From positions 62,001-126,000 of the forward strand of contig CAVPPW010000013.1 of the NCBI GenBank assembly GCA_963707445.1: a stretch of 64,000 nucleotides of DNA, written 5' to 3'. The position numbers and the translations under genes were made by a program. Shown here piece after piece: positions 17,482 through 27,103 of the stretch (within the stretch, counting starts at the first letter, position 1; every line of letters starts with the position of its first letter). The notes below the pieces were generated by a model. It saw nothing but the letters and a program-made list of their open reading frames with translations. It did no database searches and was not told the DNA's origin. The DNA is from JALORV01 sp963707445. GTDB taxonomy: Bacteria > Pseudomonadota > Gammaproteobacteria > Burkholderiales > Burkholderiaceae_F.

Positions 17482-18606
17482 TCAGCCGCGGCCGGCCCCG
17501 CGCAACGCCAGCGCACCGGCCAGGAAGAGTGGCCACAGCGTCGATAGCCAGCGCGCCAGTGCGTTGAAGTTCAGCAGGCGCCCCTGCCGCCACTCCTGCA
17601 GCTGCGCCAGATGATAGGGATTGTCGGGCGTCGCATTGACGGCAATGAGCAGGGCGATTACCGCGACCCATGCGACCGCGACCTGCCAGCGACGAGGGCC
17701 TCCGGTGGCGGCCGCGAGTGACAGCACTGCGATCGCCAGGCCGCCGAAGGAACCGGGCGTCATCCACGACAGTGCACGGTCTGGTCCGAACTGCACCGCG
17801 TTGGCGATCGATTTCGTCGCGAGTCCCGCCAGGATCAGCCCGGTCAGCAGCCGATAGCGGGGGGCGTCGGCGCGCAGGATCGAGCACAGGGCCAGTCCTG
17901 TCGCGAGCGTGGCGGCCGCGATCACGAATGCTTCGGCGAGCACGTACTCGGCCGGGCCGAAGCTCTCGGCATTGAACTGCAGCCAGTGGCCGCCGAGCGC
18001 GGTGATGAAGGGTTCGAGCGTGTCACGCAGGTCGCCGTTGCCGAACAGCATCGGCTCGGGGTAGATCTGCGCCGCAGGCCACAGCGCGAGCGCCATCGCG
18101 ACAGCCGTCGCGTCGCGCTCGAACCAGCGACGCCGCCATTCGAGCAGGCGGCCACGATCGATCAGCGCGGCGCAAAACGGCGCCGTGAATGCTGCACCGG
18201 CCAGCGCGCCGAGCGTATTCGTCAGCAGATCGACGTTGGAAGAGATGCGCGTGGGCAGGTAGGTCTGCAGTGCCTCGATGCTGCCGGAGAGCAGTGCGCC
18301 CACCAGAGTCGCCAGCGCGATAGCCGCGGCGCCACGCCGTTGCGGGTAGAGCGCCAGCACCGTGAGACATCCGAGAGGCAGATAGGCCGCGATATTGACC
18401 GCCAGATCGAAGCTGGTCACATACTGCGGCAGCGGCGCCGTCAGATAGGCGAACGCGTCGATGCCGAGGTCCCGCCATCCCGACCATGGCGTCAGGCCCG
18501 AATACAGCAGCAGCATGACGTACACCGCCCACGCCGCGCGTGCGATCGGAGAAGCACGCGTGCGCAGCGATACCAAGCCGGACTGCTCGACCAATGGGCT
18601 CATCAT
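17482..18606 (-). CDS. VanZ-like multi-pass membrane protein
   Basis: About 374 residues with roughly nine or ten hydrophobic segments. The N-terminal half matches the VanZ-like domain (YSGLTPWSGWRDLGID, VNIAAYLPLGCLTVL, SIEALQTYLPTRISSNVDLLTN), in which the ALQTYLPTR and SNVDLLTNTLGA motifs are diagnostic. The C-terminal half is an additional membrane region. Function outside glycopeptide-resistance clusters is unknown. Start ATG 18606 (second ATG at 18603). Confidence 0.82.
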   Translation of the reverse strand: MMSPLVEQSGLVSLRTRASPIARAAWAVYVMLLLYSGLTPWSGWRDLGIDAFAYLTAPLPQYVTSFDLAVNIAAYLPLGCLTVLALYPQRRGAAAIALATLVGALLSGSIEALQTYLPTRISSNVDLLTNTLGALAGAAFTAPFCAALIDRGRLLEWRRRWFERDATAVAMALALWPAAQIYPEPMLFGNGDLRDTLEPFITALGGHWLQFNAESFGPAEYVLAEAFVIAAATLATGLALCSILRADAPRYRLLTGLILAGLATKSIANAVQFGPDRALSWMTPGSFGGLAIAVLSLAAATGGPRRWQVAVAWVAVIALLIAVNATPDNPYHLAQLQEWRQGRLLNFNALARWLSTLWPLFLAGALALRGAGRG

Positions 18607-18699
18607 GTGCAACGTGCCGGTGCTCGCGGTCTTCGCCGAGCCGATGCTACAGTGCCCCGCTAGCCTGAACGAACTGCGGTCGGTCTGTTCGCGTCGAGC

Positions 18700-19602
18700 A
18701 TGCGGGCGCCGACTTTCGAGCCCGTGAGCCAGCACAGCCCCGATACATCCGCTGTCGATCCACCTGTTTCGACCGCACCGCCACTGTCGCGGGCCGCGCT
18801 GGAGCGCTGGCTCGCCGAAGCCGGCCTCGCCGAACCGGTCGACGCCGACGTGCAACCCAGCCTCGGCTCGACCAATCAGGAACTGCTGTTGCGCTGCCGC
18901 CTGCTCCGGCCTTTCGCGGTGCAGTTGCTGGCGGCGGACGAGCAGACAGCGGGCCGTGGACGCCAGCGGCGTCCCTGGATCGCGCGGCCGCGCACGGCGC
19001 TGCTGTTCTCGCTGGCGGTACCGTTGCCGGAGCTAGTGCCGGCCCTGCCGGCGATCATGCCTGCCTGCGGTGCGGCGCTCGCCGACCACTTCATCGCGCG
19101 CGGGGTCGAGGCGCGTCTTAAATGGCCCAACGATCTGTTGCTGGAGGGGCGCAAGCTCGGCGGCATCCTGTGCGAACTGGCGGTCGACTCGGATGGGGGG
19201 TCAACGCTGGTGATCGGCGTCGGCATCAACGTCCTGCTGGCGCCGGACGACCGCACGCGCATCGATCAGCCCGTGGCTGCGCTGGCAGATGTCCTGCCGG
19301 CGCGCCTGCTGGCCGGCGAGCGCGAAGCCTGGATTGCCGCCCTGGCGGCGACCGTGCTCGCGGTGGTGCGCCGTTTCGGCGCGGAGGGTTTCGCGCCCTG
19401 GCGCGAGCGCTGCAATGCACTCCTCCAGGCTCGGGGCTTGATGGCCGACGTTATCGATGACGGCAGGACCACCGCCACTGGCCGCATCGTCGAAGTCGAT
19501 GCCTCGGGTCGTCTGGTGCTCGAGACCGAAAGCGGCATGCGCACCATCCAGGTCGGCGATGTATCGGTGCGGCGCGCGCGGGGTGACGGGACGGCCGGAT
19601 GA
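18700..19602 (+). CDS. birA: Biotin-[acetyl-CoA-carboxylase] ligase, monofunctional
   Basis: BirA activates biotin with ATP and attaches it to the biotin carboxyl carrier protein. The catalytic domain is complete: LGSTNQELLLR, the biotinyl-AMP loop TAGRGRQRRPW (residues about 86-96), KWPNDLLLEGRKLGGIL and VIGVGINV. The C-terminal SH3-like domain carries TGRIVEVDASGRLVLE. The helix-turn-helix that makes E. coli BirA the bio-operon repressor is absent; the N-terminal 45 residues are low-complexity. It overlaps coaX by ATGA. Confidence 0.92.
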   Translation: MRAPTFEPVSQHSPDTSAVDPPVSTAPPLSRAALERWLAEAGLAEPVDADVQPSLGSTNQELLLRCRLLRPFAVQLLAADEQTAGRGRQRRPWIARPRTALLFSLAVPLPELVPALPAIMPACGAALADHFIARGVEARLKWPNDLLLEGRKLGGILCELAVDSDGGSTLVIGVGINVLLAPDDRTRIDQPVAALADVLPARLLAGEREAWIAALAATVLAVVRRFGAEGFAPWRERCNALLQARGLMADVIDDGRTTATGRIVEVDASGRLVLETESGMRTIQVGDVSVRRARGDGTAG

Positions 19603-20384
19603 CCCTGTTGCTGGATCTCGGCAATACCGCGCTGAAGTGGGCGCAGGCCGAGGGTGAGCGCCTCGGCAGCGCGCAGGTGCAACTGCATCGAGGACGCGCC
19701 GCTGGCCTGGAACAACGCCTCGGGCACGCATGGAAGGGCATGGCCTGGAGCGGCCCGGCGCTCGGCTGCAGCGTCGCTGCCTCGGAAGTGCGCGACGCGG
19801 TCGAGCGCGCAGTGCGGAACTGCGGCGGTTCGATCCGCTGGCTCGCCGCGCAGGACTGCTACGACGGCGACTTCGTGCTGAAAAACGGGTATCGCACGCC
19901 GGGCCAGCTCGGCGCGGACCGCTGGCACGGCATGCTCGGGGCGTGCGAACGACGACCGCGGCGCTCGCTGGTCCTCGTGGCCGCCGGAACGGCGACGACG
20001 ATCGACTGCGTCGAGTGGCGCGAAGGTGTGGCCCATTTCATCGGCGGCTGTATCGCCCCCGGCACCCAGCTGATGCTCGAGTCGCTGGCGCAGCGCACCG
20101 GCGGACTGCCGCATGCGCGCGGCGATGCAGTCGATTTTCCGGACAACACCGATGATGCGATCGTGACCGGTGTGGCGGATGCGCAGACCGGCCTCGCGCT
20201 GCGTCTCGTCGAACGCGCGCAGCGGCGTTTTGGCTCGGCTCCCGAGGTTATCGTCAGCGGCGGGGACGCCGACGTGCTGGCTGCGCGGCTGTCCGTGTGC
20301 GGCGTGCCTCTGGCGATCGAACATAATCTGGTTCTGGGCGGGCTCGCGCTGCGTGCGCGCACGACCGACCACGGATCGATCTGA
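19599..20384 (+). CDS. coaX: Type III pantothenate kinase
   Basis: CoaX phosphorylates pantothenate, the first step of coenzyme A synthesis. Motifs of the ASKHA-fold family are in order: LLLDLGNTALKWA (phosphate-binding, residues 3-15), NGYRTPGQLGADRWHGMLGA, AAGTATTIDCV and GGCIAPGTQLM. The length of 261 residues is normal. Overlaps with birA (ATGA) and with the SPOR gene (TGATG) indicate a tightly coupled three-gene operon. Confidence 0.93.
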   Translation: MTLLLDLGNTALKWAQAEGERLGSAQVQLHRGRAAGLEQRLGHAWKGMAWSGPALGCSVAASEVRDAVERAVRNCGGSIRWLAAQDCYDGDFVLKNGYRTPGQLGADRWHGMLGACERRPRRSLVLVAAGTATTIDCVEWREGVAHFIGGCIAPGTQLMLESLAQRTGGLPHARGDAVDFPDNTDDAIVTGVADAQTGLALRLVERAQRRFGSAPEVIVSGGDADVLAARLSVCGVPLAIEHNLVLGGLALRARTTDHGSI

Positions 20385-21085
20385 TGAAACTCGTGTTTCT
20401 GCTGCTGCTGCTGCTCAACGTCGCGCTGTTCGCGTGGCAGCAGGGCGCGTTTGGGCACTTTGCCGAGAGCGGCCGCGAACCCGAGCGCATCGCCCGGCAG
20501 CTGCAACCTGATCGCATCCGCGTTCTCAGCGAAAAGGACGTCCAGGAACTGCGTGAGCGCGCCAGCCAGGCTCGCGTCGCGAGTGCCGCAGCGCCGACGC
20601 CGGCACCGCCCGACCTGTCATTGCCGCAGGCCTGCGTCGAGTTCGGCGACTTTCAGGCGAGCGATGTCGCGCGCGTCGAAGCGGCCTTGCTGCAACTCGG
20701 ACTCGGGTCGCGGCAGACGGCCCGGCCGGTCGAAGTGCCCGGCTGGTACATGGTCTACCTCCCCCCATTTAAGACGCGACCGGAAGCCGAGCGCGCCGCC
20801 GGCGACGTCGCCAAGCGCGGCGTCAAGGACCTTCTGGTGCTGGGCGAAGGGCCGCTCAAGCTCGGCATCAGCCTCGGGTCGTTTCGCGACCCGGAGTTGG
20901 CGCGGGCCCATGCAGCGGCGGTCGAAAAACTCGGCGTGCAAAACGTGCGGGTCTCGGACAAACCAAGCCCGGTCACGGCCACTCGCTACCAGTTGCGTGA
21001 ACTCGATGCCGCTGCCGCACATCAGCTCGCGTCGATTCGCAAGGAGTTTCCGGCACAGTCGATTCGGCCTTGCAGCGGCGGCTGA
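20384..21085 (+). CDS. SPOR-domain membrane protein
   Basis: A 233-residue protein with a single N-terminal membrane anchor (residues 1-20, Leu-rich), a charged linker and a C-terminal SPOR-like region (GISLGSFRDPELARAHAAAV, residues about 160-190). A preceding segment (WYMVYLPPFKTRPEAERAA) may be a second degenerate SPOR repeat. SPOR domains bind peptidoglycan stripped of stem peptides at division sites. The protein is the third member of the birA-coaX operon, as often seen in betaproteobacteria. No specific role can be assigned. Confidence 0.82.
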   Translation: MKLVFLLLLLLNVALFAWQQGAFGHFAESGREPERIARQLQPDRIRVLSEKDVQELRERASQARVASAAAPTPAPPDLSLPQACVEFGDFQASDVARVEAALLQLGLGSRQTARPVEVPGWYMVYLPPFKTRPEAERAAGDVAKRGVKDLLVLGEGPLKLGISLGSFRDPELARAHAAAVEKLGVQNVRVSDKPSPVTATRYQLRELDAAAAHQLASIRKEFPAQSIRPCSGG

Positions 21086-21112
21086 CGGCCACGCCAGGGC
21101 TTGAGCTCGACC

Positions 21113-21547
21113 TCAGTCTTCCCGACGCAGCCGGGCGACGATCGCTTGCTCGAGTTGCGGCAGCAGCGCCCGGCGTGACGCCAGCGATTCGGCGTTGACC
21201 GACCGTCGCCGCTCCGACCAGATCGGGCCGGGGAAATGCGTGTCGTCGACGTAGCGCGGGATCAGATGCCAGTGCAGATGCGGCGTCATGTTGCCGAGGC
21301 TCGCGACATTCATCTTCTGCGGGGCGAGCACCGCGCGCTGCACTTCCTCGACCGCGAAGACGACGCGCATGAACGCCGCGCGTTCTTCGGCAGAGAGGTC
21401 GGTGAGCTCCCTGACGTGCGCGTTCCAGATCACGCGGATAAAGCCCGGATAGTCGGGCTCGTCGACCGCGACGACGCGTACGCGGCCATCGTCGTTGATC
21501 AGACGCCCGCCAGGTCCTGAACAGAGTTCGCAGTCAAGGTGGCTCAT
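21113..21547 (-). CDS. HIT family protein
   Basis: A 144-residue histidine-triad protein. The active-site motif HLHWH (HxHxH) lies at residues about 90-95 after the conserved MNVASLGNMTPHL. An N-terminal CELC pair could bind zinc, as in other HIT proteins of this type. HIT proteins hydrolyse dinucleoside polyphosphates or adenylyl conjugates; the natural substrate here is unknown. It is convergent with the SPOR gene across a 27-base gap. Confidence 0.92.
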   Translation of the reverse strand: MSHLDCELCSGPGGRLINDDGRVRVVAVDEPDYPGFIRVIWNAHVRELTDLSAEERAAFMRVVFAVEEVQRAVLAPQKMNVASLGNMTPHLHWHLIPRYVDDTHFPGPIWSERRRSVNAESLASRRALLPQLEQAIVARLRRED

Positions 21548-21650
21548 AAGGCGTCTGCGCAGTTTCGCATGTCCGCACGCGGTGGCCGCAAGTTATGGTG
21601 AAATGGCGACCCGCAATTCGCGGTCTTCAAGAGTCAGACCAACCATCAGC

Positions 21651-21893
21651 ATGTCTCCACTGAAAGAAGCGTTGTGCAAATGGTCAGGCCTCGTGCTGGC
21701 CGCGGCGGTGTTCGCGCTGTCCGCGTGTGCGAGCACCGAGCGTCCGGCCGGCGAGGGTCGCGTCACTGAAGCCCAGACCGGCAGCAACCTGCCCAAGAAG
21801 TCGAGGGATCGGGTGCAGACGTACGATTCAGACGCGGTGCAGCAGCCGCTGCCGCCGATCACACGACCGCCTTCGGGCTCCGGCGGCGGCTAA
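21651..21893 (+). CDS. Small lipoprotein
   Basis: An 80-residue protein with a clear lipoprotein signal ending FALSAC (Cys about residue 22), followed by a hydrophilic, probably disordered region with a Pro/Gly-rich end. No domain is recognised. The frame opens further upstream, but ATG 21651 places the signal peptide correctly. The TAA at 21891-21893 directly abuts the convergent stop of the large oxidoreductase (21894). Confidence 0.65.
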   Translation: MSPLKEALCKWSGLVLAAAVFALSACASTERPAGEGRVTEAQTGSNLPKKSRDRVQTYDSDAVQQPLPPITRPPSGSGGG

Positions 21894-24800
21894 CTACACG
21901 AGGACGCGCTCGATACCGCCCGCGTTGGCCTGGTTGACGTAGGCGGGCAGCCACTGGCTGCCGAGCAGGTGCCGCGCCATTTCGACGACGATGTAGTCGG
22001 CGTCGACGTCCGCGTCGTCGTTGTAGCGCTTCAGGCCCTGCAGGCATGACGGGCACGACGTCAGGACCTTGACCGCGCCACTGAAGCCGTCGGCACGCAG
22101 CGCGGCGGCGCCCTTCTCGACCTCGAGCTCCTTGCGGAAGCGCACTTGCGTGGCGACGTCGGGCCGCGAGATCGCGAAAGTGCCTGACTCACCGCAGCAG
22201 CGGTCGCTCTTTTCGATCGCCGTGTGGTCTGCAGTCGCGACGAGGGCGTTGACGGTGACTCATCGGGTCCTGCTGCTTCATCGGACTGTGACACGGGTCG
22301 TGGTACATGTAGCGCACGCCGGTGACGCCCTCGATCTTCACGCCTTTTTCCAGCAGGTATTCATGGATGTCGATGATGCGGCAGCCCGGGAAGATCTCCT
22401 CGAATTTGTAGCTGAGCAGCTGGTCGTAGCACGTGCCGCAGCTCACCACGACCGTCTTGATGTCGAGGTAATTGAGCGTGTTGGCGACACGGTGGAACAG
22501 CACGCGGTTGTCGGTAATGATCTTTTCGGCCTTGTCGAACTGACCGCTGCCGCGCTGCGGGTAGCCGCAGCACAGGTACCCCGGCGGCAGCACGGTCTGC
22601 ACGCCGACGTGCCATAGCATCGCCTGCGTGGCCAGGCCCACCTGCGAGAACAGGCGTTCGGAACCGCAGCCCGGAAAGTAGAACACCGCTTCCGAATCGC
22701 TCGTCGTCCGCTTCGGATCGCGGATGATCGGCACGTAGCGCGCGTCCTCGATGTCGAGCAGCGCCCGCGCCGTCTTGTTCGGCAGTCCGGCCGGCATCTT
22801 CTTGTTGACGAAGTGGATCACCTGCTCGGAAATCTTGGGCCGGCCGCCGGTCGTCGCGGGTGGGCGCGTGGTCTGTGCCTTTGCTGCCAGCCTGAACAGT
22901 CCGTTGGCGATCCGCTGCGCCTTGTAGCCCCACTGCAGCATCAGCGTCCGCGCCAGCTTGATCGTCTGCGGATCCTTGACGTTCAGGAAGAACATCGAGG
23001 CCGCGGTGCCGGCGTTGAACTTCTTCTTGCCCATGCGACGCAGCAGGTCGCGCATCGCCATGCTGACATCGCCGAAGTCGATATCAACCGGGCAGGGCGA
23101 CAGGCACTTGTGGCAGACGGTGCAATGGTCGGCGACGTCGCCGAATTCGTCCCAGTGCTTGATGCTGACGCCGCGGCGCGTCTGCTCCTCGTACAAGAAA
23201 GCTTCAGTCAGCAGCGAAGTCGCCAGGATCTTGTTGCGCGGCGAATAGAGCAGATTGGCGCCCGGTACGTGCGTCGAGCACACCGGCTTGCACTTGCCGC
23301 AGCGCAGGCAGTCCTTGATCGCATCGGAGATCGACTTGATGTCGCTCTGCTGCATGATCAGCGACTCGTGGCCCATCAGGTTGAAGCTCGGCGTGTAGGC
23401 GTTGCGCAGGTCCGCGCCGGGCAGGAGCTTGCCCTTGTTGAAGTGCCCTTCGGGATCGACCTCGTTCTTGTAGCGGCGGAACTCGGCGGTCTCGTCGTCG
23501 GTCAGGTACTCGAGTTTGGTGATGCCAATGCCGTGCTCGCCGGAGATCACGCCGTCGAGATCGCGGGCGATCTGCATGATGCGTGGCAACCGCGGCGTTG
23601 GCCCGCTGCAGCATCGCATAGTTGTCGGAGTTGACCGGAATGTTCGTGTGCACGTTGCCGTCGCCGGCGTGCATATGCAGCGCGACGAATACGCGGCCGC
23701 GCAGGACTTCAGCGTGAATCGCCTCGCACCGCGCCAGCACTGGTGCGAATGCGGCGCCGGCGAAGATGCGCTCGAGCGGTCCGCGCACCTCGGTCTTCCA
23801 CGACACCCGGATCGTATGGTCCTGCAGCAGATCGATGATGCGCAGGCCGGGCCGCGCATCGAAGCCGCTGCCGAGGTGCGTGAGGCCGAGCTGCGGACAG
23901 TTCGGGCAGCGCGGCGGCGACCGACGCGTCGAAGTGCGTCAGTAGCCAGTGCCAGCGCCGGCGCGTGTAGGCGAGCAGCTCAAGCGCCTGCTCGACGCGG
24001 TCGCCGAGGATCTCCGAGCGCGGCAGCCGGTCGAGCTCGACGTCGTCGGTCTTGCCGAGCGCGAACGGCGAGGCCAGGTAAGTCTCGCAGCGCGTCCAGC
24101 CAGCTCGAGCTTGTTCTCGATCGACAGTTCGATGTTCAGCCGCTCGATCGCGTCGGTGTACTCGCCCATTCTTGGCAGCGGGATGACGACGTCCTCGTTC
24201 AGCTTGAACGCGTTGGTGTGCTTCGAAATCGCCGCGGTCTTGCTGCGATCGAGCCAGAACTTCTTGCGCGTCTCGGCGCTGACCGCGACAAAGCCTTCGC
24301 CGCTGCGGCTGTTGGCAATTCGCACGACTTCCGAGGCCGCGTGCGCGATCGCCGCATCGTCGTCGCCGACGATGTCGCCGATCAGCACCATTTTCGGCAA
24401 GCCGCCGCGGCGCGATTTGGTCGCGTAGCCGACCGCGCGCAGATAGCGCTCGTCGAGGTGCTCGAGGCCAGCGAGCAGTACGGGGGAGCCCTTGGCAACC
24501 GCTCCGTCCGGGCCGCGGGCCGCCAGGTAGTCGGTGATCTCGACGATCGACGGCACCGCCTCCTGCGCGCGACCGAAGAACTCGAGGCAAACGGTGCGGA
24601 TGTACTTCGGCATCCGATGAACGATCCAGCGCGCCGACGTGATGAGCCCGTCGCAGCCTTCCTTCTGCACGCCGGGAACGCCGCCGAGGAATTTGTCGGT
24701 GACGTCCTTGCCGAGGCCAACCTTGCGGAAACTGCCGCCCGGGATCGTCAGACGTTGCGTGCGCAGCGCCTTCGCCTTCGCGGCTGGCTGGCGTCCATCT

Positions 24801-25867
24801 TTCCACGTCAGCTCGAAGACCGCGTCGGCAGCATCGTGGATCTTGCCGAGGTTATGACCGATGCGCTGGACTTCGAGCCAGTTGCCCTGCGGATCAACCA
24901 TTCGCCACCAGGCGAGGTTGTCGACCGCCGTGCCCCACAGCACCGCCTTTTTGCCGCCGGCATTCATCGCGATATTGCCGCCGACGCACGACGAGTCGGC
25001 CGAAGTCGGGTCGACCGCGAACACGTAGCCGCCGCGCTCCGCGGAATCGCCGACGCGCTTGGTGACGACACCGGCCTCGGCGAACACGGTGGGCACCCGC
25101 GCCTCGACCCCCGGCAGCGGCACGTACTCGACTTCGGACAGCGCTTCGAGCTTCTCGGTGTTGATGACGGCCGCGAGCGGCGTCAGCGGAATCGCGCCGC
25201 CGGTGTAGCCGGTGCCGCCGCCGCGCGGGATGATGGTCAGCCCCAGCTCGATGCAGGCGCGCACGAGTCCGGGAATCTCGTCCTCGCTGTCGGGCTGCAG
25301 AACGACGAACGGATACTCGACGCGCCAGTCGGTCGCATCGGTCACGTGCGACACGCGGGCGAAGCCATCGAAGCGGATGTTGTCGTCGCGCGTGTGGCGC
25401 GCCAGCACACGCCGCGCAGACTTGCGCAGATCCCAGGTGGCGCGGAATTCATCCTGGAAGCTGCCGACGGCCTTGCGCGCGGCGGCGAGCAGCTGGCCGA
25501 CCTTCGCATCGCGTTCGCGATCCGCCGGCTCGCGCCGCTTCTCGATCTCGCCGAGCCGGTGATGCAGCGCCTCGATCAGTGCCGCGCGGCGCTTTGGATT
25601 GTCGAGCAGGTCGTCCTGCAGGTATGGATTGCGCCGCACGACCCAGATATCGCCGAGCACCTCGTAGAGCATCCGCGCCGAGCGCCCGGTGCGGCGCTCG
25701 CTGCGCAGCTCATCGAGCACGCGCCACATTTCCGCGCCGAGCAGCCGGATCACGATCTCGCGATCCGAGAACGACGTGTAGTTGTACGGAATCTCGCGCA
25801 GCCGAACCGGCGGCTCGAGTGCCGTGGCGTCGGAGCGCAGTTCCCGGGTCGGAACAGGAGCGTTCAT
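21894..25867 (-). CDS. DUF3683/FAD-linked oxidase/4Fe-4S fusion oxidoreductase, four frameshifts
   Basis: The full coding span is about 1,320 residues. From the N-terminus: a DUF3683 region (YNYTSFSDREIVIRLLG, residues about 30-190), an FAD-binding PCMH domain (IIPRGGGTGYTGG), the FAD-linked oxidase C-terminal domain (HAGDGNVHTNIPV, ISGEHGIGITKLEYL), two 4Fe-4S motifs (CLRCGKCKPVC and CTVCHKCLSPCPVD) and CCG domains (CCGYPQRGSGQ, CGTCYDQ). This architecture resembles D-lactate/glycolate dehydrogenase fused to its iron-sulfur subunit. The substrate is unknown. Reading-frame breaks occur near 24105, 23905, 23590 and 22265. Homology is continuous across all of them, so sequencing error is likelier than decay. 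Start ATG 25867. Confidence 0.85.
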
Positions 25868-26197
25868 GCAATTCGGTCCGTCGACCGCGACACGCTTGGA
25901 CTCAAATTGTATCTTTTGCGTTGCGGCGAAGAGTGATAACGCCCGCTGCTGCGGCTTTCGTGCCGCGGCAGCCCTTGCCTCGAAACCCGGCGTGCGGCGT
26001 CCCTGGCGATATTCGGAGATCGAACCGACGCGGCGTGCGTATACGCCGCGGTTGTGGTTACCCGACGCGGAGTGGACCGCGGGCGGTGCCCGAGCCACGT
26101 TCAAAAAGCGCAGACATCTTGATGGGCCAGACCGAATACCTGCATCCAAAAACCGCGTCGCATCGTAGGTAAGGCTGAACACTTCGGAGAACCTACG
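25868..26197. promoter_or_regulatory. Divergent intergenic region upstream of the DUF3683 oxidoreductase
   Basis: About 330 bases without a supported gene. On the minus strand there is a TACAAT -10-like box (25906-25911) with no convincing -35. An 11-bp stem containing one G-T pair (arms 25945-25955 and 25962-25972, 6-base loop) lies in the same leader. Frames reading across this region lack homology. Confidence 0.35.
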
Positions 26198-26200
26198 ATG
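26161..26200 (+). repeat. 10-bp perfect inverted repeat ending on a start codon
   Basis: CATCGTAGGT (26161-26170) and ACCTACGATG (26191-26200) are exact reverse complements separated by 20 bases. The last three bases are the ATG (26198-26200) of the DUF2917 gene. In RNA the right arm would sequester the start codon; in DNA it could be an operator. The spacer includes the purine run GGAGA (26187-26191), a plausible ribosome-binding site. Confidence 0.65.
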
Positions 26201-26665
26201 CTGGATTTACTTAGAGCGACGAGGCGTTGCTTCGTCTACGTGCCGGTGCACCTGCGGCACCGCGAACTATTGTCCATGGCTTCGGCCGCCGGCTTCGAGC
26301 TGCAGGCCGATTCCGAGGCGCTGTGGATTACGGTCGACTCCGAGTCGCGCGACATCTTCCTGGCGCCCGACGAGCAATTCCGCATCCGTACGCAGGGACG
26401 CGTCCTGATTTCCGCGGATTCCGCTGTCACGATCATGGTTTCCGGCGAGGCTGACCGGGTCACGAGCTTCACTGTTATTCGCGCCAATGGCGAGCGTGAG
26501 GACATCTATCCGCCGGCCGCGTTGGCGTGCGACGTGGCACCGATCCTGGCCGCGGATCCAAGTGCGGCGCGTCGACGCTCCTTCGAACTTCGTCAAATAG
26601 CGGCTGGTCGCCGCGTGCGCGGCGGTCAGAGTTGGATGAATTTTTGTTCGGGAGCAACTCAATGA
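26198..26665 (+). CDS. DUF2917 domain-containing protein
   Basis: 155 residues. The central part (ALWITVDSESRDIFLAPDEQ, then FRIRTQGRVLISADSAVTIMV) fits the small beta-rich DUF2917 domain (PF11142), residues about 38-85. The flanking regions are not recognised. Function is unknown for the family. The start codon is part of a 10-bp inverted repeat, and the stop overlaps the next ATG (ATGA). Confidence 0.6.
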   Translation: MLDLLRATRRCFVYVPVHLRHRELLSMASAAGFELQADSEALWITVDSESRDIFLAPDEQFRIRTQGRVLISADSAVTIMVSGEADRVTSFTVIRANGEREDIYPPAALACDVAPILAADPSAARRRSFELRQIAAGRRVRGGQSWMNFCSGATQ

Positions 26666-26961
26666 ACAGGAACCTGATCTTCGCCGCGCGAGGCGCCAGC
26701 CGATGGTCCGATCTGATCGCGGTCGTACTGATTGTCCTTTGGGGCGGCTTATTGGGAGTCGCCTTGGCCTCCGAAAGGTTAGGGATGCCATCAGAACGCG
26801 GTGTCGTTGCCCGCTGCGACCAGATGGCGCAGATCGTCAGCAAGCGGACGACGGCGGGCTCGGACGATCCGCGCGGCTCGCAGCGACGACGCGAGCGTGA
26901 AAATGCATTTGCCTCCTGCTTGGAAGACCCTGCTGGGTTTGCCCCACTCCAGGGTCATTGA
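26662..26961 (+). CDS. Small single-pass membrane protein, hypothetical
   Basis: A 99-residue protein with one hydrophobic segment (residues about 17-38, LIAVVLIVLWGGLLGVALA) and a polar C-terminal region containing two Cys. No family is recognised. Coupling to the preceding DUF2917 gene by ATGA supports it being expressed. Confidence 0.5.
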   Translation: MNRNLIFAARGASRWSDLIAVVLIVLWGGLLGVALASERLGMPSERGVVARCDQMAQIVSKRTTAGSDDPRGSQRRRERENAFASCLEDPAGFAPLQGH

Positions 26962-27103
26962 GGGGCCGTCGTGACGCGCGACCTCTCATGATCCACGCGC
27001 CCGATGGGGCGCCGCGCGGTCAATGGGGCTTCGTGGCGCTCGAAGTGGAACTCGTCGCGCCGTTCGGACGGAAGCGGCAAGACAGCCGCGCGGGCGCGTC
27101 AAC

